Positions 1 to 5,540 of a stretch of 7,414 bases of DNA are shown in pieces. Source of the DNA: Bacillota bacterium (lineage in GTDB: Bacteria > Bacillota > UBA5301 > JASBVW01). The notes under the pieces are model-generated. The model was not told the origin of the DNA and made no database searches. It saw only the letters and a program-made list of their open reading frames with translations. A program made the position numbers and the translations under genes. Location: NCBI GenBank assembly GCA_029961005.1, contig JASBVW010000063.1:1-7414 (forward strand), read 5' to 3'. Numbering within the stretch: position 1 is the stretch's first letter; the number at the start of each line of letters is the position of its first letter.

Positions 1-1
1 G

Positions 2-154
2 TATGCAACGGGTAATCGAGTTGACCGGCACACCGACGTCGAGGGGCCAGGGATGATCGGGGTCCACCAGCAAACCCTCCTCCTAGACGTGGTCGACGAC
101 GGCAGTCCGGACTTGGTGCCGGTTTCAGTGGTCACCGAGGTCATTTGGGGTTAA
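2..154 (+). CDS. C-terminal fragment of an upstream protein, possibly SPOCS-domain
   Basis: An open frame enters from the left edge and ends at TAA 152-154, giving the last 50 residues of a protein whose start lies outside the window. The tail contains VHQQTLLLDVV and ends SVVTEVIWG. This loosely matches the last strands of the SPOCS domains in the next gene, where the corresponding segment reads VQQKVVLDLFVKV. The fragment could therefore be the end of another SPOCS (DUF3794) protein, making a tandem pair with the gene that starts 72 bases downstream. The resemblance is by eye over a short stretch, so the family call is tentative. That this is a real gene end is better supported: the frame is open up to a stop and is followed by an AT-rich gap and a gene in the same direction. 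Confidence 0.5.
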   Translation, partial: YATGNRVDRHTDVEGPGMIGVHQQTLLLDVVDDGSPDLVPVSVVTEVIWG

Positions 155-226
155 TATGATATTATACTGCCAACGGGCCGGCAGACTCGCCTGCTGGAGA
201 GGGGAGCATGGGGGGAGGGGTTTAGG
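155..226 (+). promoter_or_regulatory. Intergenic region with AT-rich promoter-like patch and RBS for the SPOCS gene
   Basis: Between the TAA at 152-154 and the GTG at 227 lies a short AT-rich patch (about 151-168) in otherwise GC-rich DNA. It offers TATGAT (155-160) and TATACT (163-168) as -10-like hexamers, but I see no good -35 box at standard spacing. A sporulation sigma factor or read-through from upstream is possible. A purine-rich ribosome binding site, GGGGGAGGGG at 211-220, sits 6 bases before the GTG and supports that start. The promoter call is weak; the ribosome binding site is good. Confidence 0.35.
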
Positions 227-1837
227 GTGGTCGTGGCGGTGGCTGCCTTGGCGGTAGCCGTTCTGATCTTGCTCCTGCTGGGGTTGCTCTGGTGGTGGGG
301 GCGGGAGGGGAAGTTGGAAGAACTGGTGCGGCCAGCGGTCAGGCCGTTTCGGGCGGAGATGGCCACTCCCGAGGCGGAGGAGAAAGAAGGAGGCGCTGCC
401 GAAAGGCCGGCGGCTCCTTCAGGAGGACCGGACCCATCCTCTCCCCCTGAGGAGCCTCCTCCTGCCGAGCTGCCTCCCCCTGAAGAAGAAGCGGCGCCGG
501 CGGCGCAAAAGGTGGCAGGCGAAGACGCGCCCAGCCTGCCGAGCTTGAAGGGCGACGAAGACGGACAAAGAGCGAAAGGGGTGAAGGCAATGCCCGATCC
601 ACTGGTGAGGGTGGAGGTAGTAGTGGGAGAGAATACCACCCAATTAATGGAAGAGACCACCGTGACTCTGCCGGTGGCGGCGCTTAAGGTCAGAAATGTG
701 ACGGCAAAGGTGACCGACGTGGCCGTGGAGGTCATTCCGGACAAGGTCTTGGTGCAGGGGACGATCCACAAACAGATCTTTTACGTCGGAACCGACGACA
801 TCGTCCATCACCTGGCGGAGGAGGTGCCGTTCAGCACCTTTGTGGCCGTGCCCGGGGCTCAACCGGGCATGAATGCCCAGGCTTACCCCACGGTGGCCCA
901 CGTCTCTTCCGCCCTGCTCAATCCGACCACGCTCCTGCAAAAAGCGATCCTCGACCTCATGGTCAAGGTAACCCAGACTCAACAGCTCAACCTGGTCACC
1001 GGAACAGGGCCCTTGGTCCGGGTGGATCAGGTCATCGGAGAGAACGCGGCTCAGGCGATGGAGGAGGGGACCGTGATCCTGGCCACTCCAGCCAGCAAGG
1101 TCTCCGAGATTCTGGTGACCTTCCAGAACGTGGTGGCGGAGGCCATTGCCGACAAGGTCATTGTCCAGGGGACCCTGCACAAGCAGATCTTCTACGTAGG
1201 GCCGGACGAAGTAGAAGCGCACCAGGCGGAAGACATTCCCTTTAGCCACTTCGTAGACCTCCCGGGGTCCGTACCGGGCCTGGACGTGGAGACCCGGCTG
1301 ACGGTGGAACACGTCACCTTCGAACTGCTCTCCCCGACCGAGCTGTTGGAGAAGGTGGTCTTTGAGATCGCGGTCCGAGTCACCCAGAGCGTGCAGCTGA
1401 ATGTGGCCCTCCTGGAGACCGGGCCTCTGGTCAAGCTCGAGGAGGTACGGGGGGAGAACACCACGCAGACCCTGCAGGAAACCACGGTCACCCTGGCCAG
1501 GCCGGCCCTCAAGGTGAGGGACGTGGTGGCTTCGGTCACCGGCGTCACCAGCGAGGCCATCCCCGACAAAGTCATCGTCCAGGGGACCGTCCATAAGCAG
1601 CTCTACTATGTAGGACTGGATAACCTCGAATACCACCAGGTGGAGGAGGTTCCGTTCAGCCTCTTCGTGGACATTCCGGGGGTTCGACCTGGGATGAGGG
1701 TCTACGTTCGGCCGACGGTGACCTTCGTCACCTTTGAGCTGGTCTCCGAGACTCAAGTCCAGCAGAAGGTGGTCCTGGATCTCTTCGTCAAGGTCACCGA
1801 AGAGGTGCAGCTCAACGTGGAGGTGGGAGGCGCATAA
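227..1837 (+). CDS. Membrane-anchored protein with three tandem SPOCS (DUF3794) domains
   Basis: This 536-residue protein starts at GTG 227. No ATG, GTG or TTG lies between it and the upstream in-frame stop, and a GGGGGAGGGG ribosome binding site sits 6 bases before it. Residues 1-24 are a single hydrophobic membrane helix ending in LWWWG. Residues about 45-120 form a low-complexity linker rich in Pro, Glu and Ala. Three SPOCS/DUF3794 domains follow at about 124-257, 261-394 and 399-532. Each has the hallmark D-K-V-[LI]-V-Q-G-T-x-H-K-Q at residues 172, 309 and 447, then a [FY]-Y-V-G strand and a V-P-F/I-P-F segment. In the known family, SipL of Clostridioides uses such a domain in spore coat assembly through SpoIVA; multi-domain versions occur in spore-forming Firmicutes. 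No LysM domain, which SipL has, is visible. The inferred role is spore envelope or cell-surface protein interaction, anchored in a membrane with the repeats outside or in the mother-cell cytoplasm. Domain assignment is firm, function is not. Confidence 0.88.
   Translation: MVVAVAALAVAVLILLLLGLLWWWGREGKLEELVRPAVRPFRAEMATPEAEEKEGGAAERPAAPSGGPDPSSPPEEPPPAELPPPEEEAAPAAQKVAGEDAPSLPSLKGDEDGQRAKGVKAMPDPLVRVEVVVGENTTQLMEETTVTLPVAALKVRNVTAKVTDVAVEVIPDKVLVQGTIHKQIFYVGTDDIVHHLAEEVPFSTFVAVPGAQPGMNAQAYPTVAHVSSALLNPTTLLQKAILDLMVKVTQTQQLNLVTGTGPLVRVDQVIGENAAQAMEEGTVILATPASKVSEILVTFQNVVAEAIADKVIVQGTLHKQIFYVGPDEVEAHQAEDIPFSHFVDLPGSVPGLDVETRLTVEHVTFELLSPTELLEKVVFEIAVRVTQSVQLNVALLETGPLVKLEEVRGENTTQTLQETTVTLARPALKVRDVVASVTGVTSEAIPDKVIVQGTVHKQLYYVGLDNLEYHQVEEVPFSLFVDIPGVRPGMRVYVRPTVTFVTFELVSETQVQQKVVLDLFVKVTEEVQLNVEVGGA
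596..1822 (+). repeat. Three in-frame coding repeats of a SPOCS domain, period about 411-414 bases
   Basis: Three homologous units lie at about 596-997, 1007-1408 and 1421-1822. The motif DKV[LI]VQGT recurs at residues 172, 309 and 447, so the spacing is 137 and then 138 codons. Short GT/TG/LETG linkers separate the units. The copies have diverged at the DNA level but stay clearly aligned as protein, so the duplication is old and selected, not a recent or assembly-made tandem repeat. Confidence 0.85.
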
Positions 1838-1888
1838 GGCGCTCTGAACAGCTCTTTACCCAGGCTCCGGATCTCTATCTCTTTCAGG

Positions 1889-1921
1889 TAAAACGGGTAT
1901 CGATCTGCGATACCTGTTTTA
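1889..1921. terminator. Bidirectional hairpin terminator between convergent genes
   Basis: The arms 1889-1902 and 1908-1921 pair over 14 bases with a single G-U wobble (1895 with 1915) and a 5-base loop (1903-1907). The arms are AT-rich at the base, so either strand ends in a U-rich run (GTTTTATCTTTT on plus). The plus-strand SPOCS gene ends about 50 bases before it, and the minus-strand gene's TAA is 1921-1919, inside the stem. It therefore probably serves both genes. Confidence 0.75.
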
Positions 1922-2341
1922 TCTTTTCCCGAGCCAGTAGCGGGCCCAGGCCAGGCGCCGGCCGGAAGGGTGGCACACCTCAAAGAAGAGGTAGGACTTA
2001 TAAAAATGGCGGGTGGGCAGGGAGAAGAGGAGATAGGCGCCCGGGTCCTCTTCGCCCGGCATGGTGACGGTAAAAGCGCGGTACTTGACCTCCCAGATCT
2101 TGAGGTTCCGGGCCAGCACCAGGAGGCGGTCCGGGGGGCAACTCACCTCCGGGGGGAGCTCTGCCCCGCACTGCCACTGCAAGAGGTCGGCTACGGTATG
2201 GGGGTCCTGGCTGACGGTGAGGGCGGGCGAGGATGACCGCGGCCGGGGCCCCGCGCCGCTGCGCAGAGCCAGGATCTTCATGGCCAGAGGGATGTATTCC
2301 ACCGCCGGGTAAGTGTACACCTTATCCAGGCCGAAGCTCAC
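1919..2341 (-). CDS. Hypothetical protein of 140 residues, family not recognised
   Basis: I do not recognise this protein. The frame is supported by its signals. A GTG start at 2341-2339 has AAGGAGG (plus-strand 2350-2356) 8 bases upstream, a TATAAT box lies further up, and the TAA falls within a convergent terminator. There is no signal peptide or membrane helix. The N-terminal 25 residues and the C-terminal 65 look folded. The middle (about 28-45) is Pro/Ser/Arg-rich and may be a flexible joint. The C-terminal part is rich in aromatic residues and alternating strands (RHFYKSYLFFEV, then RLAWARYWLGKR), which suggests a small beta-rich domain. Three cysteines (C58, C68 and C122) are too scattered to name a metal site. 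It sits alone between a SPOCS gene facing it and an operon pointing away, so context gives no function. Plus-strand frames over the same bases lack such signals and are taken as shadows. Confidence 0.65.
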   Translation of the reverse strand: MSFGLDKVYTYPAVEYIPLAMKILALRSGAGPRPRSSSPALTVSQDPHTVADLLQWQCGAELPPEVSCPPDRLLVLARNLKIWEVKYRAFTVTMPGEEDPGAYLLFSLPTRHFYKSYLFFEVCHPSGRRLAWARYWLGKR

Positions 2342-2466
2342 CGGAGTCGCCTCCTTGCCCGCACTCCCAATTATATGCGAGTTAAATTGTAAATTTGTTG
2401 TAGAGCTGGGAGGGTTTTCAGGAGAGATGCCAAAGAACAGATATTATCAGTGAGAGGGGGTACGTC
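2342..2466. promoter_or_regulatory. Divergent promoter region
   Basis: These 125 bases separate genes read outward in both directions and include an AT-rich core (about 2369-2400) unlike the surrounding coding DNA. On the minus strand TATAAT occupies 2375-2370, 28 bases before the GTG, a good distance for a -10 box; its -35 is not clear. The minus-strand ribosome binding site is AAGGAGG at 2356-2350. On the plus strand GAGAGGGGG (2452-2460) sits 6 bases before the ATG at 2467. A TATTAT at 2442-2447 may be a -10 box but lacks a convincing -35. Confidence 0.45.
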
Positions 2467-3495
2467 ATGCCGTCTCGAGCTTTAGCTGCTCTACTTTCGG
2501 CCGAGCCCCACCTCTCCCTGGATGAACAGGGGGAGCTGGTCGTCCGCCTGGAAGGGGAACAGGTGATCGATTTCTATACTCATTTCGGCCCGGCCAGGAA
2601 CCTGCTGAGCGTCCCTAACCGCATGGAGCGCCGGACGAGACCCGTGCGCACCTATCCCATCCCGGACGCTTTAGGTACCCTTAACCTGGACGCCCTTTTC
2701 TACGGGACCTACCCCGCCAATCCCCTCCTGAGGGCGTTTAAGAAGGTCGGCGGGGCTTTTTACCGCTGGAGGAACCTGCGCCGGGCCATGGCTCCGGCCC
2801 ATCTGGATTCCATGCGGAGGCACCAGATTGCCTACAGCGTCCTGACCACCGTCGCCTCCTCGGGCGACGATGACTCGATTTACATCACCGACACCTGCCG
2901 CAAATACAGGAACCTGGTGCCCTTTTGCTCAGTCCACCCCCACGATCCGCGTAAGCGGCAAAAGCTGGTCTGGTACAAGTACAACGGGGCCAAGGGCATC
3001 TTCTTCGACCCCCGGCGCCAGGGCTTTCACCCCGGGGAGCCCGCCTTCCTGGAGGTCATCATCGAAGCGGAGCGGCTAGGGCTCCTGGTCATGGTGGAGA
3101 TCGGCCTCACGGGACAGGAGCCGAGGTACGGCCCCTGGGCTGAGCGGAGCAGGTTTGGTTCAGTCTCCCATCTGGCCGGGGCCTTGACGGTGGCGGGGGA
3201 CATCCCCTTTATTCTCACCCACGCCGGACGGGCGGAGTTCTTCGACGCCCTGGCTTTAGCCGAGCGCTGGCCCAACATCTACCTGGAGACCAGCTTGCAA
3301 CCGCCGGACCACCTCCGGCTGGCCATCAAGCGCCTGGGGGAGAATAGGCTCCTCTTCGGTTCGGGCTGGCCCTTCTGCCTGCGCGCCCTCCCACTTTTGT
3401 GCGTCTTGCGGGCCACGCAGGGGAAGCCCCAGGCGCGCAGGCGCATCCTCTACGATAATGCGGCCCGCATCTTGGGGTTGCCGCGGCGGCCTTGA
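2467..3495 (+). CDS. Amidohydrolase-fold (amidohydrolase 2-like) protein with degenerate metal site
   Basis: This 342-residue protein resembles the amidohydrolase-related TIM-barrel family (PF04909 type), whose members hydrolyse or decarboxylate small substrates using a metal held by an N-terminal HxH, later histidines and a C-terminal Asp. Visible landmarks are the N-terminal I-D-F-x-T-H strand (34-39), a K-G-I-F-F-D segment (176-181), I-L-T-H-A-G (249-254) and L-L-F-G-S-x-W-P (295-302) near the end. The final R-R-I-L-Y-D-N-A-A-R-I-L-G-L is the typical closing helix. Several ligands are changed: the first His of HxH is Tyr37, the usual HxG after the KGI strand reads VEIG (210-213), and the Asp of FGSDWP is Gly300. 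H39 and H252 remain. It may be a non-catalytic or altered-mechanism member. The start is ATG 2467 with GAGAGGGGG 6 bases upstream. It is probably the first gene of an operon with the ACT and UPF0210 genes. The fold call is good; substrate and activity are unknown. Confidence 0.72.
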   Translation: MPSRALAALLSAEPHLSLDEQGELVVRLEGEQVIDFYTHFGPARNLLSVPNRMERRTRPVRTYPIPDALGTLNLDALFYGTYPANPLLRAFKKVGGAFYRWRNLRRAMAPAHLDSMRRHQIAYSVLTTVASSGDDDSIYITDTCRKYRNLVPFCSVHPHDPRKRQKLVWYKYNGAKGIFFDPRRQGFHPGEPAFLEVIIEAERLGLLVMVEIGLTGQEPRYGPWAERSRFGSVSHLAGALTVAGDIPFILTHAGRAEFFDALALAERWPNIYLETSLQPPDHLRLAIKRLGENRLLFGSGWPFCLRALPLLCVLRATQGKPQARRRILYDNAARILGLPRRP

Positions 3496-3534
3496 GCAGG
3501 AGAAAGCCCGCGGCGAGCGAAAATAAGAAACCCC

Positions 3535-3542
3535 AAGGGGGG
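3535..3542 (+). promoter_or_regulatory. Ribosome binding site fixing the ACT-domain gene start at 3549
   Basis: AAGGGGGG lies 6 bases before ATG 3549. The frame is open back to a TTG at 3492 that would overlap the previous gene's stop, but that TTG lacks a comparable site, and the extra 19 residues are not part of the family. The ATG is therefore preferred. Confidence 0.7.
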
Positions 3543-3548
3543 ACGGCC

Positions 3549-3893
3549 ATGGCCGATCAGTCGGAGAGCGGCCGCATCATCCGGGCCCTGGAGGAACACC
3601 TGGAGGACAAAGATGCAGAGGAGAGCCGGATTGTGGTCACCGTCATCGGGCGGGACCGGGTGGGGATCATCGCCCGCATCACCTCTGTCCTGGCAGGGTA
3701 TCAGGTCAATATCCTGGACATAAACCAGACCCTCTTTCGCGACCTCTTTGCCATGAATATGGTGGCGGACATCAGCCGGGCCACCGCCTCTTTTGCGCAG
3801 CTGAAGCGCAGCCTGGAAGAGGCCGGGGCGGAGTTGGGGGTCAAGGTGTACGCCCAGCGGGAAGAGGTCTTTCGCTTCATGCACCGCATCTGA
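3549..3893 (+). CDS. ACT-domain protein of the UPF0237 family
   Basis: This is a 114-residue cytosolic protein. Residues 27-105 form an ACT domain, a small ligand-binding (often amino-acid-binding) regulatory fold. The UPF0237 signature is plain: R-I-V-V-T-V-I-G-R-D-R-V-G-I-I-A at 27-42, V-N-I-L-D-I-N-Q-T at 53-61, a phenylalanine/methionine-rich strand at 67-72, and the closing E-E-V-F-R-F-M-H-R-I at 105-114. Family members are usually about 90 residues. Here about 25 acidic residues precede the ACT strand and look helical (RIIRALEEHLEDKDAEE). The gene lies 53 bases after the amidohydrolase-like gene and 55 bases before a UPF0210 gene. UPF0237 and UPF0210 genes are neighbours in many bacteria, so this protein probably senses a ligand for, or forms a complex with, the UPF0210 protein. 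The ligand is not known from sequence; some annotations liken it to the glycine-cleavage regulator GcvR. Confidence 0.88.
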   Translation: MADQSESGRIIRALEEHLEDKDAEESRIVVTVIGRDRVGIIARITSVLAGYQVNILDINQTLFRDLFAMNMVADISRATASFAQLKRSLEEAGAELGVKVYAQREEVFRFMHRI

Positions 3894-3948
3894 GCGTCTT
3901 TTGCCCGTCAGCGTGCAAAGCCCCTAAGGAGGGGAGGGAGGGAGCGCA

Positions 3949-5310
3949 ATGCCTTTTGCGCCCAAAGAGATTGCCGAGACCATCCGCATGATCGAAGCAG
4001 AGCGCCTGGACATCCGGACGGTCACCCTGGGCATCAGCCTGCGCGACTGCGCCCACCCCGATCTCAAGGTCGCGGCGCGCCGGATTAAAGAGAAGATCGT
4101 CCGCCAGGCCGGCAATCTCTTGCCCGTCACCCAGGCGATCGAGGAAGAGTTCGGCCTGCCCATCATCAACAAGCGGGTGGCGGTGACTCCCATCGCCTTT
4201 CTGCTGGATGCCAGCCCGGAGGGGGATCCGGTGCTTCTGGCGCAGGCCCTGGAGGAGGCGGCCGTGGAGGTAGGGGTAAACTTCATCGGCGGGTTCTCCG
4301 CCCTGGTGGAGAAGGGGTTTACCCCCGGCGACCGGCGCCTCATAGCCGCCATTCCCGAGGCCCTGGCCTCCACCGAACGGGTCTGTTCTTCGGTGAACGT
4401 GGCCAGCACGCGGGCGGGGATCAACATGGATGCTGTGGCCCTGTTGGGCGAGATTATCGTCGAGACGGCCCGGCGCACCGCCGACCGCTCCGGGCTGGGC
4501 TGCGCCAAGCTGGTGGTCTTTGCCAATGCGCCGGAGGATAATCCCTTTATGGCGGGGGCTTTTCACGGGTTGAGCGAGCCGGAGGCGGTGATCAACGTGG
4601 GAGTGAGCGGCCCGGGGGTGGTGCTCCGGGCCTTACAGCGGCTGGGCCCCGCTTCCTTAGGCGAGGTGGCCGAGGCGGTGAAGCGCACGGCGTTTAAGAT
4701 CACGCGCATGGGCGAACTGGTAGGGCGCGAGGCCTCCCGCCGGTTGGGGGTCCCGTTTGGGGTGGTGGACCTCTCCCTGGCTCCTACCCCCGCGGTGGGG
4801 GATAGCGTGGCGGAGATCCTGGAGGCCATGGGATTGGAAAGGTGCGGCGCCCCGGGGACCACGGCCGCCCTGGCCCTGCTCACCGACGCAGTCAAAAAAG
4901 GGGGGGCCATGGCCTCTTCCTACGTGGGTGGGCTGAGCGGGGCCTTCATCCCCGTGAGCGAGGACGCCGGCATGGCCCGGGCGGTGGCGGAGGGGGCCTT
5001 GACTTTGGAGAAGCTGGAGGCCATGACTGCCGTCTGCTCGGTGGGGTTGGACATGGTGGTCCTCCCGGGCGATACTCCGCCCGAGGCCATCTCCGGCCTC
5101 ATCGCCGACGAGGTGGCCATCGGTGTCATCAACCACAAGACCACCGGGGTGCGAGTCATCCCTGCCCCCGGGAAGAAGGCCGGCGACTGGGTGGACTTTG
5201 GGGGCCTTCTGGGGCGCTCCCCCGTTCTGGCCATCAACCCTGCGCGCCCCTCTGAATTCATCCGGCGCGGCGGACGCATCCCCGCTCCCCTGCAAAGCCT
5301 GCGCAACTAA
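3949..5310 (+). CDS. UPF0210 (DUF711) family protein
   Basis: This 453-residue protein has the full length usual for UPF0210/DUF711, a family structurally related to the pyruvate-formate-lyase/ribonucleotide-reductase barrel but with no settled reaction. Conserved blocks are visible in order: C-S-S-V-N-V-A-S-T-R-A-G-I-N at 146-159, F-A-N-A-P-E-D-N-P-F-M-A-G-A-F-H-G at 191-207, C-S-V-G-L-D-M-V-V-L-P-G-D-T at 363-376, I-N-H-K-T-T-G-V-R at 394-402, and a final D-F-G-G-L-L-G. Cys146 and Cys363 lie in the conserved blocks. I do not see a glycyl-radical motif at the C terminus, so pyruvate-formate-lyase activity should not be assumed. ATG 3949 is preceded by AAGGAGGGG (3926-3934) and a second run, GGAGGGAG (3936-3943), which is closer. 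It follows the ACT gene by 55 bases in what looks like one transcript. The ACT protein is its likely partner. Confidence 0.9.
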   Translation: MPFAPKEIAETIRMIEAERLDIRTVTLGISLRDCAHPDLKVAARRIKEKIVRQAGNLLPVTQAIEEEFGLPIINKRVAVTPIAFLLDASPEGDPVLLAQALEEAAVEVGVNFIGGFSALVEKGFTPGDRRLIAAIPEALASTERVCSSVNVASTRAGINMDAVALLGEIIVETARRTADRSGLGCAKLVVFANAPEDNPFMAGAFHGLSEPEAVINVGVSGPGVVLRALQRLGPASLGEVAEAVKRTAFKITRMGELVGREASRRLGVPFGVVDLSLAPTPAVGDSVAEILEAMGLERCGAPGTTAALALLTDAVKKGGAMASSYVGGLSGAFIPVSEDAGMARAVAEGALTLEKLEAMTAVCSVGLDMVVLPGDTPPEAISGLIADEVAIGVINHKTTGVRVIPAPGKKAGDWVDFGGLLGRSPVLAINPARPSEFIRRGGRIPAPLQSLRN

Positions 5311-5540
5311 AACCCTCCCGGCGTGATGTCAGATCAGACATAACCGTGTGATTATTCTGACTCTTTGCAGGAGATCTTCCTCTTTCGTCGTATGTATAGA
5401 AGTGCGGAATCTTCCTTCCCTTGAACAACCGGGCCGGCCGGGGGTGATCCGGCGGCCCAGAGGAGGTGCGGGAAAGGGTCGGCCTCTGAATCTCCATCTT
5501 CAATTTCTCTAATCTGCGGGGAAAGGAGTGTTGGGCCGAG
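5311..5540 (+). other. Non-coding leader region before the formate dehydrogenase gene
   Basis: No plausible gene lies here. The first part is AT-richer. It has a weak inverted repeat, GTCAGA (5328-5333) with TCTGAC (5356-5361), followed by TCTTT, which might end the upstream operon, and a small palindrome ATGTCAGATCAGACAT (5326-5341). A TATGTATAGA stretch (5391-5400) could hold a -10 box, though no clear -35 is seen. The second part is GC-rich and folds strongly (see 5431-5488). The ribosome binding site GAAAGGAG (5521-5528) is 12 bases from ATG 5541, a rather long gap. Confidence 0.5.
5431..5488 (+). promoter_or_regulatory. Tandem hairpins in the formate dehydrogenase leader, candidate structured RNA
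   Basis: Bases 5431-5441 pair with 5449-5458 in a 10-base-pair GC stem with one bulged G (5436) and a 7-base loop. Immediately after, CAGAGG (5458-5463) pairs with CCTCTG (5483-5488) around a purine-rich interior; base 5458 can belong to only one stem at a time. No U-tract follows, so these are not simple terminators. Their place just before a molybdopterin/tungstopterin enzyme gene fits a cofactor-sensing leader such as a Moco or Tuco riboswitch, but I cannot match the consensus from memory. The structure is seen; the function is inferred. Confidence 0.3.

Noticed and set aside
208..225. Tiny frame ATG to TAG (MGGGV) just before the SPOCS gene
   Set aside because: It overlaps the ribosome binding site of the GTG start and has no site of its own; it is most likely chance.
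644..1756. Long minus-strand frame (370 codons) opposite the SPOCS gene
   Set aside because: It is an antisense shadow of a GC-rich repeat gene; the His/Gly/Asp/Leu-rich translation matches no family, while the plus strand shows clear domains.
1970..2312. Plus-strand frames of 83-88 codons opposite the minus-strand gene
   Set aside because: They overlap each other, lack ribosome binding sites and have low-complexity translations; the minus-strand frame has promoter, RBS and terminator.
3492..3548. TTG-started 19-residue extension of the ACT protein
   Set aside because: It has no good RBS, overlaps the previous stop, and a clear RBS precedes ATG 3549.
5328..5366. Inverted repeat GTCAGA/TCTGAC followed by TCTTT as terminator of the UPF0210 operon
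   Set aside because: Only 6 base pairs with a loop of 22 bases and a poor T-run; too weak to call as a separate feature.
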